From: Dermacentor variabilis
Lineage: Eukaryota > Arthropoda > Arachnida > Ixodida > Ixodidae
NCBI RefSeq assembly: GCF_050947875.1
Contig: NC_134572.1
Coordinates: 125,029,105 to 125,093,104 of the forward strand
Direction: 5' to 3'
DNA length: 64,000 nucleotides
Made by a program: the position numbers and the translations under genes. A model generated the notes under the pieces. That model ran no database searches. It was not told the origin of the DNA and saw only the letters and a list, made by a program, of their open reading frames with translations. Shown piece by piece: positions 11,577 to 22,946 of the stretch; the stretch's first letter is position 1; each line of letters starts with the position of its first letter.

Positions 11577-13060
11577 AGGAGGGCGAGTCAATGAAAGTGA
11601 GCCAATGCAAATATGACAAACGGAGTACTTCATTTTAAAGTAGTCTCCATGAGCATATAGACATTTATCCCATTGACTAACGAGTCGGGTGGTTCCCGTG
11701 TCATAAAACTTCTTAGGTTGCTGATTCAACAAATCTGCAACTGACTCTTTCACGTCATCGTCCGACACGAATCTGTTTGCCCCAAAATTTGGAAGCCGCA
11801 AGGCGACAGGTCTTAGCTGCATGGCGGATGTTGCAGCGTTTCCCACTTGAACTTTGCCAGTTTTGTATTAACCACGTCAGCGACGTGGGGGCGGGCATTG
11901 TGGAAAAATTAAAAATTAAATTATGGGGTTTTACTTGTCACAACCACTTTCTGATTATGAGGCACGCCGTAGTGGAGGACTCCGGAAATTTCGACCACCT
12001 GGGGTTCCTTAACGTGCACGTAGATCTAAGTACACGGGTGTTTTCGCATTTTGCCCCCATCTAAATGCGGCCGCCGTGGCCGGGATTCGATTCCGCGACC
12101 TCGTGCTCAGCAGCCCAACACCATAGCCAGGTCGTGGAAGAAGATTCGTCAAGTTTCCACGTCGTTTGTTGTTGATTGCGACACGCAGCCGATCCGGCGT
12201 TTCACAATATCGGAAACGATTGATAGTCTCTCCTACTTTCGAAAATTCTATCAGTAATGGCCCCTGACGATCAAAAAAACGTAGTAAACAACACCTTTCC
12301 GGCGGAAATGACGGCCTTTGCTTTCTTTTGGAATGGTGATTTTTAATGTTTCCACTGTAAGCTTTGCCGTCGTGTTTCAGGCTCGTAGTAGTGGCACCAT
12401 GGTTCTTCCCCGATCACAATTGCATACAAGAAGTCATCACCCTCATTGTGATACCGGATCAGATGAGTCAAGGCAGCGCAGAACCTTCTTCTGGCGGTGG
12501 GTCAAAATCTTGGGCAACCATTGCGCACACAAGAGCCGATGAGCGAGATGTTCATGAATTATGGTGTGAACCGAACCGCGACTGATGTTCACACGCTCAT
12601 CCAGTTCATCGATGTTTATCCTCCGTTCTTGTCGCATAAGCTCATGCACTTGTGCACTTGTGTTGGGGGTGATTGCACGATGGCTTTGGCCCGGTCTTGG
12701 ATCGTCTTTGCATTTCCCGTCCTTTTTCAACCGTTTGTTCTAACGCTTCACAGTGGCCAATGAAATGCAATGTTCAACGTACACGACAGCCATACGGCGA
12801 CTAATTTCTTTTCAGGAAACGCCTTCAGCTGTCAAAACATTCACGGCACCCCGCTGCTCAACTTCTGAAGTGTCCATTACGTCACGCAACCATGTTCAAT
12901 CCAATGTATGAGAGCATTAAAGATCATTTACCCTCACATCTGCGAGTCACTTTTGTAAATGAAAGATGCCTGTGTGCTACGCGCATGCCTCGCAGATAAT
13001 GAACCGAATCATTATTGCGCGGGGTGGGTAGGCTCACTTTCATTTAACTCTCCCTCGTTC
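11577..13060 (-). mobile_element. mariner transposon with dead transposase
   Basis: Imperfect terminal repeats of about 28 bp share ATGAAAGTGAGCC (left at 11577-11604, right at 13031-13059). On the minus strand 12443-12730 encodes the helix-turn-helix region (RRINIDELDERVNISRGSVH), and 11529-11846 encodes the C-terminus (QWDKCLYAHGDYF). Catalytic motifs are damaged. The first aspartate box reads IGEEPW instead of GDE, and the second (HDNARP) is split exactly by a SINE. The third box reads SPCGF with glycine at the catalytic position 34 residues after the second, and a stop precedes it. Without the SINE the length is about 1.25 kb, normal for mariner. Flanking TA duplications are plausible. 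Confidence 0.9.
11907..12133 (-). mobile_element. Ruka-like tRNA-headed SINE, 5' truncated
   Basis: This is the same sequence as the SINE at 26141-26382 in reverse orientation, sharing the blocks GAGCACGAGGTCGCGG, GGGGGC/AAATGCGAAAACACCCG and GGAGTCCTCCACTACGGCGT. The 5' ACCCGCCGTGG start is missing. It lies in the mariner transposase at the codon of the second catalytic aspartate, with approximate short duplications around GTGGAAGAA on both sides. The A/T-rich tail is at the low-coordinate side, confirming the minus orientation. Ruka is the tick SINE family I judge closest. Confidence 0.85.
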
Positions 13061-13205
13061 ATTAGAGATGCGAAGATACCATGGAATATACAAATGCTTG
13101 ATAGAGGGCAAAAAAGTGTCACAGGAAAGAAAGTTCACTGCACGTGTACACGAAACCTCGCAACAAGATATTTAAATATGCGTATAAGTCTCCATATGCG
13201 CATAT

Positions 13206-13385
13206 TTGCAAATATGCGTATAAGCGTAGCAGGGGGCGGCAGAAAGTTAGGTGGGCGGATGAGATTAAGAAGTTTGCAGGGACGGCATGGCCACAATTAG
13301 TACATGACCGGGGTTGTTGGAGAAGTATGGGAGAGGCCTTTGCCCTGCAGTGGGCGTAACCAGGCTGATGATGATGATGATGATA
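13206..13385 (+). mobile_element. 3' end of an RTE-like LINE with (GAT)n tail
   Basis: The plus frame reads RGRQKVRWADEIKKFAG and then DRGCWRSMGEAFALQW before a stop. This is the C-terminal RGRPxxRWxDDIxxxAG...DRxxWRxLxEA block of RTE-clade LINEs. The ORF ends CAGTGGGCGTAACCAGG and runs directly into GATGATGAT, a simple-repeat tail as RTE elements have. Only the last 180 bp are present, inside the hAT-like element. Confidence 0.75.
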
Positions 13386-15051
13386 AGTCTCCAATAAACC
13401 TACGTATCTAAGAAAAAGTCACCATATATGATGCGTCAAACAAGGCGAATAAACATGTAGTGCAATCACAGATTCACAGAATCCTAAATCCCGCCCCCAT
13501 TCCATCCACTCCATCCGATGTATCGCGTGCGATGGAAGGCGGCGCGCTTGCTGCCCGCTTTTCTCCTTTGCGCACGCAATACTGAGCCACCATCGTCGGC
13601 TCACCTATTCCAGCACCCCTACTCTTTCACTCACACATACAGCATGCGGAGCGCGGTCCCGACGTTATTGCCCTGAGACCTCATACGAAACATGAGTGCG
13701 ACGGCGACAGCACGAATGCGCCTGGAGTCTTCCTATAATTGCTACCACAATAATATAATAATAGTATCCGGCAAACGAAGCGTGCGGTGGCCGATTACTT
13801 TCCGCAAAAGAAGTAACAAACTGTCACCATGCGACAATTCGCTGCGCCGCAACAATGTGTCTTTTTCTTTTCCTTTTGTTGGGCGGGGGCACCGAAATGA
13901 AAAAAAAAACGGAAAGGAGAGTATGTTGGCGACAATCCAATGCCCACTTTGGGCACCTAATGTGGCTACCGATTGAATATCGAAGAAAACGTGAGACGCT
14001 TGGTCCACCTAGAACCATACGCATAGTGCTCGGTATTTTACACCGGCGAGACAAGACTTTCCAGAGAGGTTGCGCTCAAGCGAACACGGTGTAATCCGTC
14101 AAGTTTTCACAGTGATGGCGGTGAGCGACGATTGTTTCTTTTTCTCGCATGCTAGCCAGAAGGCGTCCAAAACTCTGCCAGGCGAAAATTCACTCGGCCA
14201 GAGAAAACCACACGCGCACCCAAGTACGCTGCGCGGTGGTTTCGGGGCAACACAAGAAAAACGCGTGCGCTCTGGCTGGCTCTGCAGCCTGCGAGTAGGG
14301 TAGCGAGAATAAAAAAATTTAAGAGGCGCAATGTGTCCTCACGAATAAAAGTCAAAAAAGAAAAAAAAATAAGAACGTAGTTACCCTGGCTGGCTTTACT
14401 GTATTGACGGGGACGCTTTGGCGTAGGTGAAAAAAAATTTTGATATTTTTTTTGCGTCATGACGGCACAAATGAACCACCACAACGCTTCGTCTCATCGT
14501 ATCTCGCTGCGTGCTTCGTCAACTTGTCTGAAAGTGTGTTGATTTGGCTTGTATCTAAGACTTTACAAAAGTCAATGCACCTTTGGCGTCAAATGTTTAT
14601 AACAACATTAAGCCCACAAATTTCCGGAATTGAAAATCTAAAGCACGACTTTGGAAATGTCAATGCACTTTTCGCATCAAAAGTTTATCAGAACTTTATA
14701 CCCATAAAGTTTCATGATTTAAATCCAAGCACTCCCGATTCCGCGGCCTCAGCGAGATGCCGCGATGACCCCGGCCGAAAGTTTGTGCTCGGATGGAGCT
14801 CCTTGCGTTACGATATGTGACTCCCGGTGCATGGGCGGGGCCGTGAAATCCAGCCCAATTTCGCAACGTTCGCGCTAAAACGTTTTTTCGAGCGTGAAAA
14901 GGACATTCTAGACAAAATCGAGCATGATTTCCAGCGCCGGGGGTTGTTTTGGCCGGCGGCGCAAGGACAGCACGAAAAAATTTCGGGGGGGGGAGGGGGG
15001 GCTGATGCCCCATAAGCACCCCCCCCCCCTCGCTACGCCCCTGGTCCCTTC

Positions 15052-15175
15052 CGAAGGCGAAACGAAATGTACCTTGCATGGCATGTTGATGCAACGATGA
15101 GGGAAACGATGGCATTCAGTTGAAAACACGACGATATGCTGTCACGATATGCTGTAACGACGATATGCTGCCATA
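15052..15175 (-). mobile_element. Penelope-like element, 5' part beyond the hAT-like insertion
   Basis: This segment is in the same minus-strand frame as 10050-10259. The residues VSPSEGTR at the junction continue as EGTRSSGRE on the other side once the hAT-like element and one GTCCCTTC are ignored. It is probably near the PLE 5' end. A triplicated CGATATGCTG motif lies at about 15130-15170. Confidence 0.65.
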
Positions 15176-15199
15176 TCGTTCGCAACATTGCGCAACTTG

Positions 15200-15545
15200 C
15201 ACTGTGTGTGACCGGGCGGCAGAACATTCGCCACGGAAACAATGCATCTACTGCAAGAAGTGTGAACCGCGGTTTCGAGAGATAAAGATACCTGGCAGAA
15301 GCAGAGATTTGGAGGCATTCCGTTTAAAAGAAAGGAAAACAAACTGTGTTAGTGATACTTCCGTGGCCCTCTTTAAAAGCGAAATGTCATATCCTGAACG
15401 GTTTGGCAGATGGTTCATTGTGGTCTTTGCGCGCATGTCTGTGATTTTCCTTATATTTGCTGACTTTTCGGTGAATAAAGATAGATGAAGTTGGTGCTTG
15501 TCCTGTGTCGTTCTCGCTCTTGTGGTCGTCTTAGTTGGCGCTGTT
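15200..15545 (+). mobile_element. Penelope-like element 3' end (GIY-YIG C-terminus and tail)
   Basis: The plus frame contains FREIKIPGRSRDLEA, then KTNCVSDTSVALF and ERFG, which match the C-terminal part of the PLE GIY-YIG endonuclease region. A hydrophobic stretch and the stop follow at 15485. The tail CTTGTCCTGTGTCGTTCTCG resembles the end of the second PLE near 52020. It is oriented opposite to the PLE at 8361-15175 and abuts its 5' end, giving a head-to-head arrangement. Confidence 0.7.
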
Positions 15546-18221
15546 CCTTCCTAATTAAAGATATTCACGTTTGCTTGATCTACTCCTTAACTAGGCAATA
15601 CCGCTATGGCTGCTGCCGCTTACTTCTACTGATTCGAACGCCTCTTAGTAATATATGAAGGCAATACAGAGGTATTGGCTATATTCCGCTGACTTCTCTA
15701 TTACATGATAAATGACACTGACGCGTTTCATTCTGGAATACACCATCCCAGCGCTAGCTTATTCTGTGTGCTTTTTGAAGTCTAGTGTTGCCCTGACACT
15801 ATTCGAAATTACGTCAGTGAATATTTTGCATCTTACCGAAGGCAAGCTAATTGGGCATCCGATTCTTTGATTCTTTAATGTCCCTTACACCATACTATGT
15901 TAGCATTATTCCACTTCTTACATTTGTAGTCATGAAGCACTGCGTAATAAAGGCTCGCATTTTTTAGGATTGCAATACCAGCGCCGTTTATGTTTTTCTT
16001 TTCTTTTTAAATCAGATACAACGTTATTCTACCTTCTCATGCAACTTTTCTCGTAGACGTATTTTGCAAAGCCCTTCTACGTTCACCCCTGGTTTTATGA
16101 CAAAGTTAAATTCCTTCTCTACCGCTATCAGTCTAATTGCGGTTACGTGGCTGTTCTTGGTATACCGTATGCAGTTTAGTATGAAATTTATCTGCCGTAT
16201 TTTGTGTATAATCAGAATTGCTGATTACATTGCTCTGCATATTCAATGCAAATTTTTTCTCTTACTAAGTCCGTGCTTCCCTTGCCTCGTAATGTCTTGC
16301 TCAATATTCCCAGCGTTAAAATTAAGAATGTCGCATGCCTTCTTATTGCTTATGAAACTGAACAGTTCAGATAATTCCACATGAATTATGCCCAGAGACT
16401 TTCTTGCTTTTTCACTTCTTTATTGGATATTTTGTTGCTTGGAAGAGCTCGCTCATCTTCTGTCTGAATGCCGTATTTATAGGTTCAACTGCTCCTATTG
16501 AAGTTATTTTCATGAACATCTCATATGCTGCCTTGTAGTCCTGTTTTAAAGAGTCATATTTATTCACGGGAGTAATATTTATAGAGTGACAGTCATTATT
16601 ACTATGCCCGTCATTCCTTCAGTCTGTCCTTTTTTGTGTGTATGTGTCATTTTGCGTTCCTCTACTAATAACTGATACCATGGTATGACTATATTATTTT
16701 TGCTTAATATAGAACTAGACGAACTCGGTAGCTAATAAGCATTCTCAAGACAACCCGGATTCTTTTTCGGTCTAGTGAATAGAGGGCTACAGGAGAAACA
16801 AAAAACCGTAGCTTGACAAGCTCCTGAGCTTTACCTCATTCGATAGTGGTGTGATCAAGGAAAGAAAAGCACGATAACCGGGCATAATCAAGGCTGCATA
16901 CAGGCTTGCAGCAAGTATTCATAACAAAGCCAATTAACAGAAAGATAACTTGTTTTAACCAGAAGGCAAAAAGAAAAAGAAAAGATGCAGATTAAATACT
17001 TATACAGGGTGGCAAAATACTGAAGAACTTGTGCTTATCAAGACAGTCAGTAATCAAAGAGTAAAATGAAATCCAAATACATATTTCCATTTACAAGTTA
17101 AGAATAAATATTGCAGAGCAGCAGCCACCTTGCGGAATGACGAGGGAGTCCGTGTCTGTATCAAAGCCCGTAAATATAATGTTGCTGAGCTGTTTAGGTA
17201 AAATTTGTGTTAATATCTGAGCTCCATAGTTTTGCACATGCTATGCTAGCTGCAAAATTATCTTACATGGAGAAGAGGGAATCGTGGTATGTGCAGCGCA
17301 GGTTTAGCGATATCAGAAATAATTGAAATGTTGCGTCTGCGTTCGTGCCTTGTGGCGAAGCGAAAGACGGGCATCCTATAGGCTACACACCGTGACTACG
17401 TTTGAGAAAAATGTCTGAGCTGAGGCAGTCTCTAGGGAAAATCAATATACTTTAGGGCCTTTTTTGAAGCATATTGAGTTTATTAAGGCTCGCATAGGTA
17501 TCAGTTCGTCAAACAAGATGGCAGTAAAGAAGATGCAACGTGAAGAACGACTGAAAAGGAAGACTCTTCACATTGGTAGCGAGAAAATAGTTCCGTGGCG
17601 ATATACAATACCAACAATACGCGCAGTCTACAGGCTGACGTATACCCGACACGCGTGTCCCAGAACAGCGTACTGAACGGTGCTGAAGGAATGCCGATAT
17701 TGAAGTGCGTGCCATTGCTGACGCACTCAAAAGTGATCGAACAAGGAATGCTGAAGGCTTCAGCGATATTTCGCGTTCTACAGTTGTCGACCACGTGAAG
17801 CCTCCTCTTTTCTGTGGACCTCTATTTTGTTTAGATGGATGACGTAAGTCTCACAAAAGCGACATGCAATAATGTTTCACGATAGGTCGATGGCAGACGC
17901 CCAAAAAAAAACTCATCTCCTAAAAAAATAATACTGAATACACTGTTTTTGAATATAGCGGTATTGCGTAAGAACAGGCACTGACAGACCGACTTACTGA
18001 AGCAAGGCATTATGGGAATGCCCGTTTGTAAGGCGTGAAATGACAACCGTCATTAGGTGTATCCCATTAGGCCATAGATGTACGAGTGACAGGGTTATTC
18101 TGAATGTCTCACTGGGTTCCTTAGCAAGGACAGCTTCTGTACTCAGTCCGGGCTTTCCCAACTAAATATGCTGCAGGCACAATTTGCAGCCGGCTCACTC
18201 ACTCGACGTTGTCTTTCGCAG
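15546..18221. other. No recognisable feature; probable intron upstream of the cyclase exon
   Basis: A 2.7-kb A/T-rich stretch with no convincing ORF, repeat end or exon. The immediate upstream bases of the next feature end CTCGACGTTGTCTTTCGCAG, a good polypyrimidine tract and 3' splice site, so at least its right end is intron. No other exon of the same gene was found here by eye. Confidence 0.5.
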
Positions 18222-18345
18222 ACCGGTGGCCAGCCAGCTGATCAAGGGTGACGCTGTGACGGCGGAGTCTTTCGAGAGCGTCACGATCTACTTCAGCGAC
18301 ATTGTGGGCTTTACCACCCTCTCTGCGCAGAGCACGCCAATGCAG
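18222..18345 (+). CDS. Receptor-type guanylate cyclase, single internal exon
   Basis: A 124-nt exon lies between a 3' splice site (CTTTCGCAG) and a 5' splice site (CAG/GTGAGC). It enters in phase 2, with one base completing a split codon, and leaves in phase 0 after 41 full codons. It encodes [20 protein letters not shown], then [21 protein letters not shown]. This is the beginning of the class III cyclase catalytic domain, which makes cyclic GMP from GTP. SDIVGFT carries the first metal-binding aspartate, and LSAxSTPMQ is typical of membrane receptor guanylate cyclases rather than soluble ones. The next exon should start with a VV(N/D)LLNDLY-like motif but I did not find it within the window. 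Codons look under selection and no stop occurs, so this is probably a live gene on the plus strand. Confidence 0.9.
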
Positions 18346-19617
18346 GTGAGCGGTGCTGCAAGTTAACAGCGACGACAATAAATGCGCTTCTCGTACGCTG
18401 ACACTATAGCGGCATTCACAGTTGTTAGTTCATACTTACGCAAAAATAATTCCGGCCGAAACTATCGAAGTTGATTGCGAAAGTCGGATTGTCGGAAGGG
18501 ATTGTCGACGTACTGATGATAGTCAAATATTTTTAATAGGGTTACTAATGCTAGCAACTTTCGTATGCTAGCATTAGCAGCAGTCATAGTTTATGCTTTC
18601 GCAAGAGATTCCGGCAGAAACTTTTGAAGATGATTGCAAAAGTAAGAGATAGCTTTCGAGTAACCTATATAGTGTACCCCCATGTTTTCTTTAATGGATA
18701 AGGTCCTTCCCGCTCTCATGCGCGTGACATCATCTCCAGCGCCAGCCAATCACGCGCCTGCATCTCTCCTCCCCATTGACGCATGCGTTACCTTCTCTGC
18801 TATTTGCTTTCCAACTCTTCCACAAATTTAGCTCCCCTCTCTGCCCTATACCCTCCTTCTCCTCACTATTGTTATCCTCTAGCTTGTCAAATTGTCGTCC
18901 GTATAATACAAATACCTATAAAAGTAGCCAAAGAACGCAATCGCTTTAAAGGTATATTTAGCTAACTCTGTGCGGAATCTTGCCAATAGAAACTCAGTGT
19001 GGCCCCTTGCACTACAAAGCTTGGAAATACTGAGCAACCCGTTGCAGTAGTACGCTTGTACTGTGGAGTTCGCTTGCAAATTAACGATTTCCTCGCGAGA
19101 AAAAAAAATTCTGTAATAATAATGATCAAAGTCTCTCTCGTATGTAGGGGACGACCAGCCAAACCCTCGCTTAGATGACGCGGAGCAGCAACCCGACAAG
19201 TTACGATAACGTATGGCTGCAAGCGCCACAGCCATATTAGTGAGTAGACTAGAAGTTGTCTTACTACAGGGCGCGGCCATTCTCAGAGCCACTAATAAGC
19301 TTGAGAGCGTGTTCCCGTATCTGCGTTTACCACAGTTTCACATACTTTCAGCAAAGCAAGTGCGGGTTGAAGGAATTGGCTTGTCGCCACCGTTATAGTG
19401 CTCATAACCCTCATACGAAACACAGCACAAAAATAAAGAAAAGCATTAATATAAGCACAGTTATGTGTCCTACTATGATTGCGTCCACGTGTCTAGCGCT
19501 TTACTCAATCTGAATCTTGACCTAGTCGCCCGACTGTACACCTTGCTTCGTATAAGGCTACAGTGAGAGAAATATGGAGCTTAAGCGCTAGCAGAAAAAA
19601 AAAGCATAAAGGTGCGG
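18346..19617. other. No recognisable feature; probable intron downstream of the exon
   Basis: It begins with the intron donor GTGAGC. Two near-identical motifs around GATTGCGAAAGTC/GATTGCAAAAGTA at about 18473 and 18631 suggest an old local duplication. No exon or mobile element could be identified. Confidence 0.45.
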
Positions 19618-19659
19618 TTAAAATACTAGCAGCACCTTGGGGGGGGGGGGGGGGAGGGC

Positions 19660-19870
19660 TTTAGAGCACTGTAGCAGTCTCTGTGAGGCCAGTGCGTATG
19701 CCCTGTAGTCACATGTATCGCTCACTGACGGTTGCAACACGCCAAAGAGTCCGGTCTGTCTCAGAAAATCCAAGAGGATCCATTGAACTGCAGCATGTCT
19801 AGTAATAGTGGCTCGCGGAAAGGCGATCTGATGGGTATCCTGAAGTCGCGGGACTAAATGCGATTGTTCA
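19660..19870 (-). mobile_element. Possible LINE 3' end
   Basis: The minus frame contains AVQWILLDFLRQTGLFGVL, which resembles the ALxxLLxFLxxTGL block at the C-terminus of arthropod I/R1-like LINE proteins. The upstream coding sequence is unreadable. A 16-base G run lies at 19639-19654 near the presumed end. The support is a single motif, so this is tentative. Confidence 0.4.
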
Positions 19871-20330
19871 TTGTTTAATTTTAAATATATGGCTTTATTG
19901 GGACTTGCGTGTTTATGCGTGATTACCAAAAGAAAGGCAGGAAGCTTGTATGAAGGCCACTTGTATACACAACATAAAAGACAGAACGTGAAAAGCGCAA
20001 TTAAAGGCAGTGGAGCCTATATAAAAATAGGTAAAAAAATAGAATTCAGCTAATGTAGCGTCATACAACGCTTTACATAGATGTTTGAACACCAGTTAGC
20101 AAATTAAGCACTCCATTGCTTTTGACAACAGCTGCGGTATATACGTGCCACATATTTGACAATATGCACATGAAATGCACGTGTCTGTGTGCACGTGTGT
20201 GTGTGTGTGTAGGGAGGGGGGTACAGAAACTTGAAAGAAACGAAGCACATATCTACAAAAACATATCAAGAATTTAGGTGCTGCTATGACGCCACTGGCG
20301 TTGAATATTTTACAGCGCAAGCTGTTATGG
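19871..20330. other. No recognisable feature; short GT repeat
   Basis: A GTGTGTGTGTGT run at about 20195-20210 is the only structure. ORFs are short and without motifs. Confidence 0.4.
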
Positions 20331-20915
20331 GCTCATTCCCATAACCGTTTCGGTTGGCGATGGTGTCCACCGCCACCGCCTCCGGTGTCCGTAGCAGCTA
20401 TCCCCGGTAATGAGAGAAAAAAATGGAGGACGCTCAAGCTTCGCCTTTAAGAGTGGAACGCGATAGCGTTATCGCACCCCTTTCGCACCGCCCACTCATT
20501 CGCTCGGCATGCTCTCGAGTCACACAAAGACGAAACGTGCGCCTGAGCAAGCGGAACGAACCAAAGAAGTCGGTGTCTCGGAGGGAGAAACGATCTACGC
20601 GAGCCAAACGTCGTGATCGGTACGGACAGCCGGGCCGCGACGCGCCATGAAGGCGGACGCGATCATGGGGCTGACGCCTCGATGGGATCGCCCCCTATCT
20701 AGCTTGGGAGCACCACGCAGACGCATGACTCCTCGCCAGCAGCACGGCACACATCGCAGGGGACGCTTTCCCACCAGACGCGCTACGGCGCAGCGATCAC
20801 GTCACAGGCGTCCCGCATCGAACGCCGCACCTAGGAATCGCGCTGTGAGCAGAAAGAGTTTAGGTCCCTCTATAATTTTCAAGCTAGCGACATCTGCCGC
20901 GTGCGCCACCTAGGA
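20331..20915. other. GC- and CpG-rich block, unclassified
   Basis: This block is markedly richer in CpG and arginine-coding triplets than its surroundings. Two overlapping ORFs of 75 and 88 codons are very arginine-rich and lack any domain, so I do not call them genes. AAGCTTCGCCTTTAAGAG and GATAGCGTTATCG look like parts of an interspersed repeat, but no second copy is clear in this window. A CpG island or old repeat are alternatives. Confidence 0.35.
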
Positions 20916-22261
20916 AGTTCCTGTAGCAGACGGCGCCCACGCTAAACTGCGGCGCCGCGGCATTCGTGAGGTGAAAAAATATCTGCACACACGCGGAAAT
21001 AAAACCTACTGGTGCTTGACTGTGGTGAAAAACGAAAGAAGGGCCCGAACTGCTAAATTTAGTCATTTAATTTCAAATGAGCGCTGAAAGAAAAACGCTC
21101 AAGAGAGCGGAATGAGGGCTTGATCGCCTCGATTCCGCATGTTTACATTTCGTTCGTCTGCGCTCAATCACCGCGCGAGCCTTAGTGATTGCTTGCGCTT
21201 AGTCCCGTTTGCTTTATTAATTATTTTGCTTGTAAGTGTGCTGCGTACACATAGCGGTTACATTGAACAAAGAATTCGTGTAAAAAAGAAGGCTGACAGT
21301 CGCTCGGACCGAAAAACTTTCGACATAGCGTCGCTGAAACGTGCGACCCTCACGGTAACTAAGCACCTTGTGTATGTGTGTGGGCGGGGGAGGGAAACGA
21401 GTGCGCCAACAGTCTTCTTGACGCTGAGTGTGTCTGTCGTGTAGCGATTACACGATGTCTGTTGTGTCTTGCGGTTCAATGCTACGAGACAGTGCAACTG
21501 TCGTGACATCTGAAGAGGTGGTATTGTGTCAGCGAGTCTCCTCGATCGTGTTCGGGCTGCAAGAGCGATCTAATCTCGCGGCACACCAACATCGAGCATA
21601 GTGTGTGCGCGTGTGTGAATGCGGTTGACTGTTCTCATGAACCGTGCGACGTCGCCACGTAAACTCGAATCATGACGCGCATGGTTGTGTTTATGCCTCT
21701 TCACCTCCCTGCACCGCTAAATCCCCGTGAGAATTAGAGGGGCCTTATACGAAACGCACGCGGATTGGCATAGCTGTTACTGCACTGTGTTTTGCTCGCA
21801 ATCCGTGCATCGGTTCTGGCGTTTTTCGTTAGTTAATTTGCAGCTGTTTGCTTTTCATCAGTAAAATGGCTCCGCCGATTATTGAAACATCTTCGAGTGT
21901 AAGGGAAACTTGGAAGGAACGAGCTCGCAGCTGTATGTAATCTACTTTGATATATTGTATTACACTTTATTATTTGATGGCCAATAGCAGTGGCTATGCA
22001 GAATTTGTTTTCAAAAGCAGAGTAATGCAGGCACTTAGGAATATGTTTATTCACGTATGCAATGCACCAAATACGATTAGGATATGCAGAGTTGGATGAC
22101 ATTTTGGACATATTGTGAAGCGCAGTTAATAACGCGCGCACAAACACAGGAAAGTATAAAAGTAGCATTCGCTGCTGAAATTTGCTGAAATTGCGCACGT
22201 AACGCAATGCGGATATTTGTCGGCGAGTTAATGCGCTTCTGCCACACTATTTACTTGCACG
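20916..22261. other. No recognisable feature
   Basis: ORFs up to 124 codons near 21833-22207 show no recognisable domain and have no splice or polyadenylation context. I see no repeat ends. Confidence 0.4.
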
Positions 22262-22946
22262 CTAGGTCATGCTGCACTTGCTAAGTCAACGGGCTCGTAA
22301 TCCACTAAAATCAATATTCTCCACGAACTTCGAACGTCAACATTCATGCGCGCGAATGAAATACTATCGCAGCTCTGCACACACATGTGTATAGTTTCTC
22401 TCGCACCTTTGTATCGCTGTACGTTACTTTCCTAGCATAGTCGTGCAGTTACCGACGATTCAGTCTTTCCGTCCAATTCTATGCGACCACATTTATCTTC
22501 TGGTTAGGTTTTGTTTGCCGCGCGGGATGCAAAATAACTCCTTGCCGTCCTTCGTCTGATCTCGGCACCCACACGCACAGCAAGAAGGCATTTCGGTCCT
22601 TCGCATCCTAGGTCATACTGAGCTATTCAGCGGGCTCCATAACGAACTAAAATAAATAGTCACCACAAACTTCGGCCATCAACATTCATGCACGCGAGTG
22701 AAATACTATCACAGCTCGACACACGCACGTGTATACTTTCTATCGCACCTTCGTATCGCTCTACGTTACTTACCACGCATCGCCGTGCAGTTAGCGACGG
22801 TTCCAAGTCCTTCCGTTAAATTCTGTGCAACCATACTTTTCTTATGGTTAGGTTCTGGCTGCCGCGCGGGCTGCAAAATAACTTCTTGCCATCCTTCGTC
22901 CGGTTTCGGCACCCAACCGCATAGCAACAAGGCATTCGGCCCTCCC
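22262..22946. repeat. Tandem duplication of a ~346-bp unit
   Basis: Two head-to-tail units start with CTAGGTCAT at 22262 and 22608. They align along their length through shared blocks such as ACTTCG...CATCAACATTCATG, GAATGAAATACTATC/GAGTGAAATACTATC, TCGCACCTTNGTATCGCT, CGTGCAGTTA and GGTTAGGTT...GCCGCGCGGG. By eye identity is around 80 percent. No coding capacity is evident. It may be a remnant of a longer satellite array or a local duplication. Confidence 0.8.

Larger units (their letters stand above)
10260..15043. mobile_element. hAT-like DNA element (4.8 kb) with 8-bp target duplication
   Basis: The left end reads CAGTGGCGTAGCCAG and the right end, read inward, CAGGGGCGTAGCGAG. Both are followed by long G runs, and GAAATTT is present at both. 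The flanks are GTCCCTTC at 10252-10259 and 15044-15051, an 8-bp duplication typical of hAT transposons, whose termini are often CAG...CTG. No hAT transposase is recognisable inside. The interior has A/T-rich sequence, a mariner, an RTE-like tail at 13206-13385 and anonymous DNA at 13400-14440, so the length is inflated by later insertions. Two divergent copies of a roughly 100-bp segment lie at about 14565-14740. Non-autonomous status is inferred. Confidence 0.75.
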
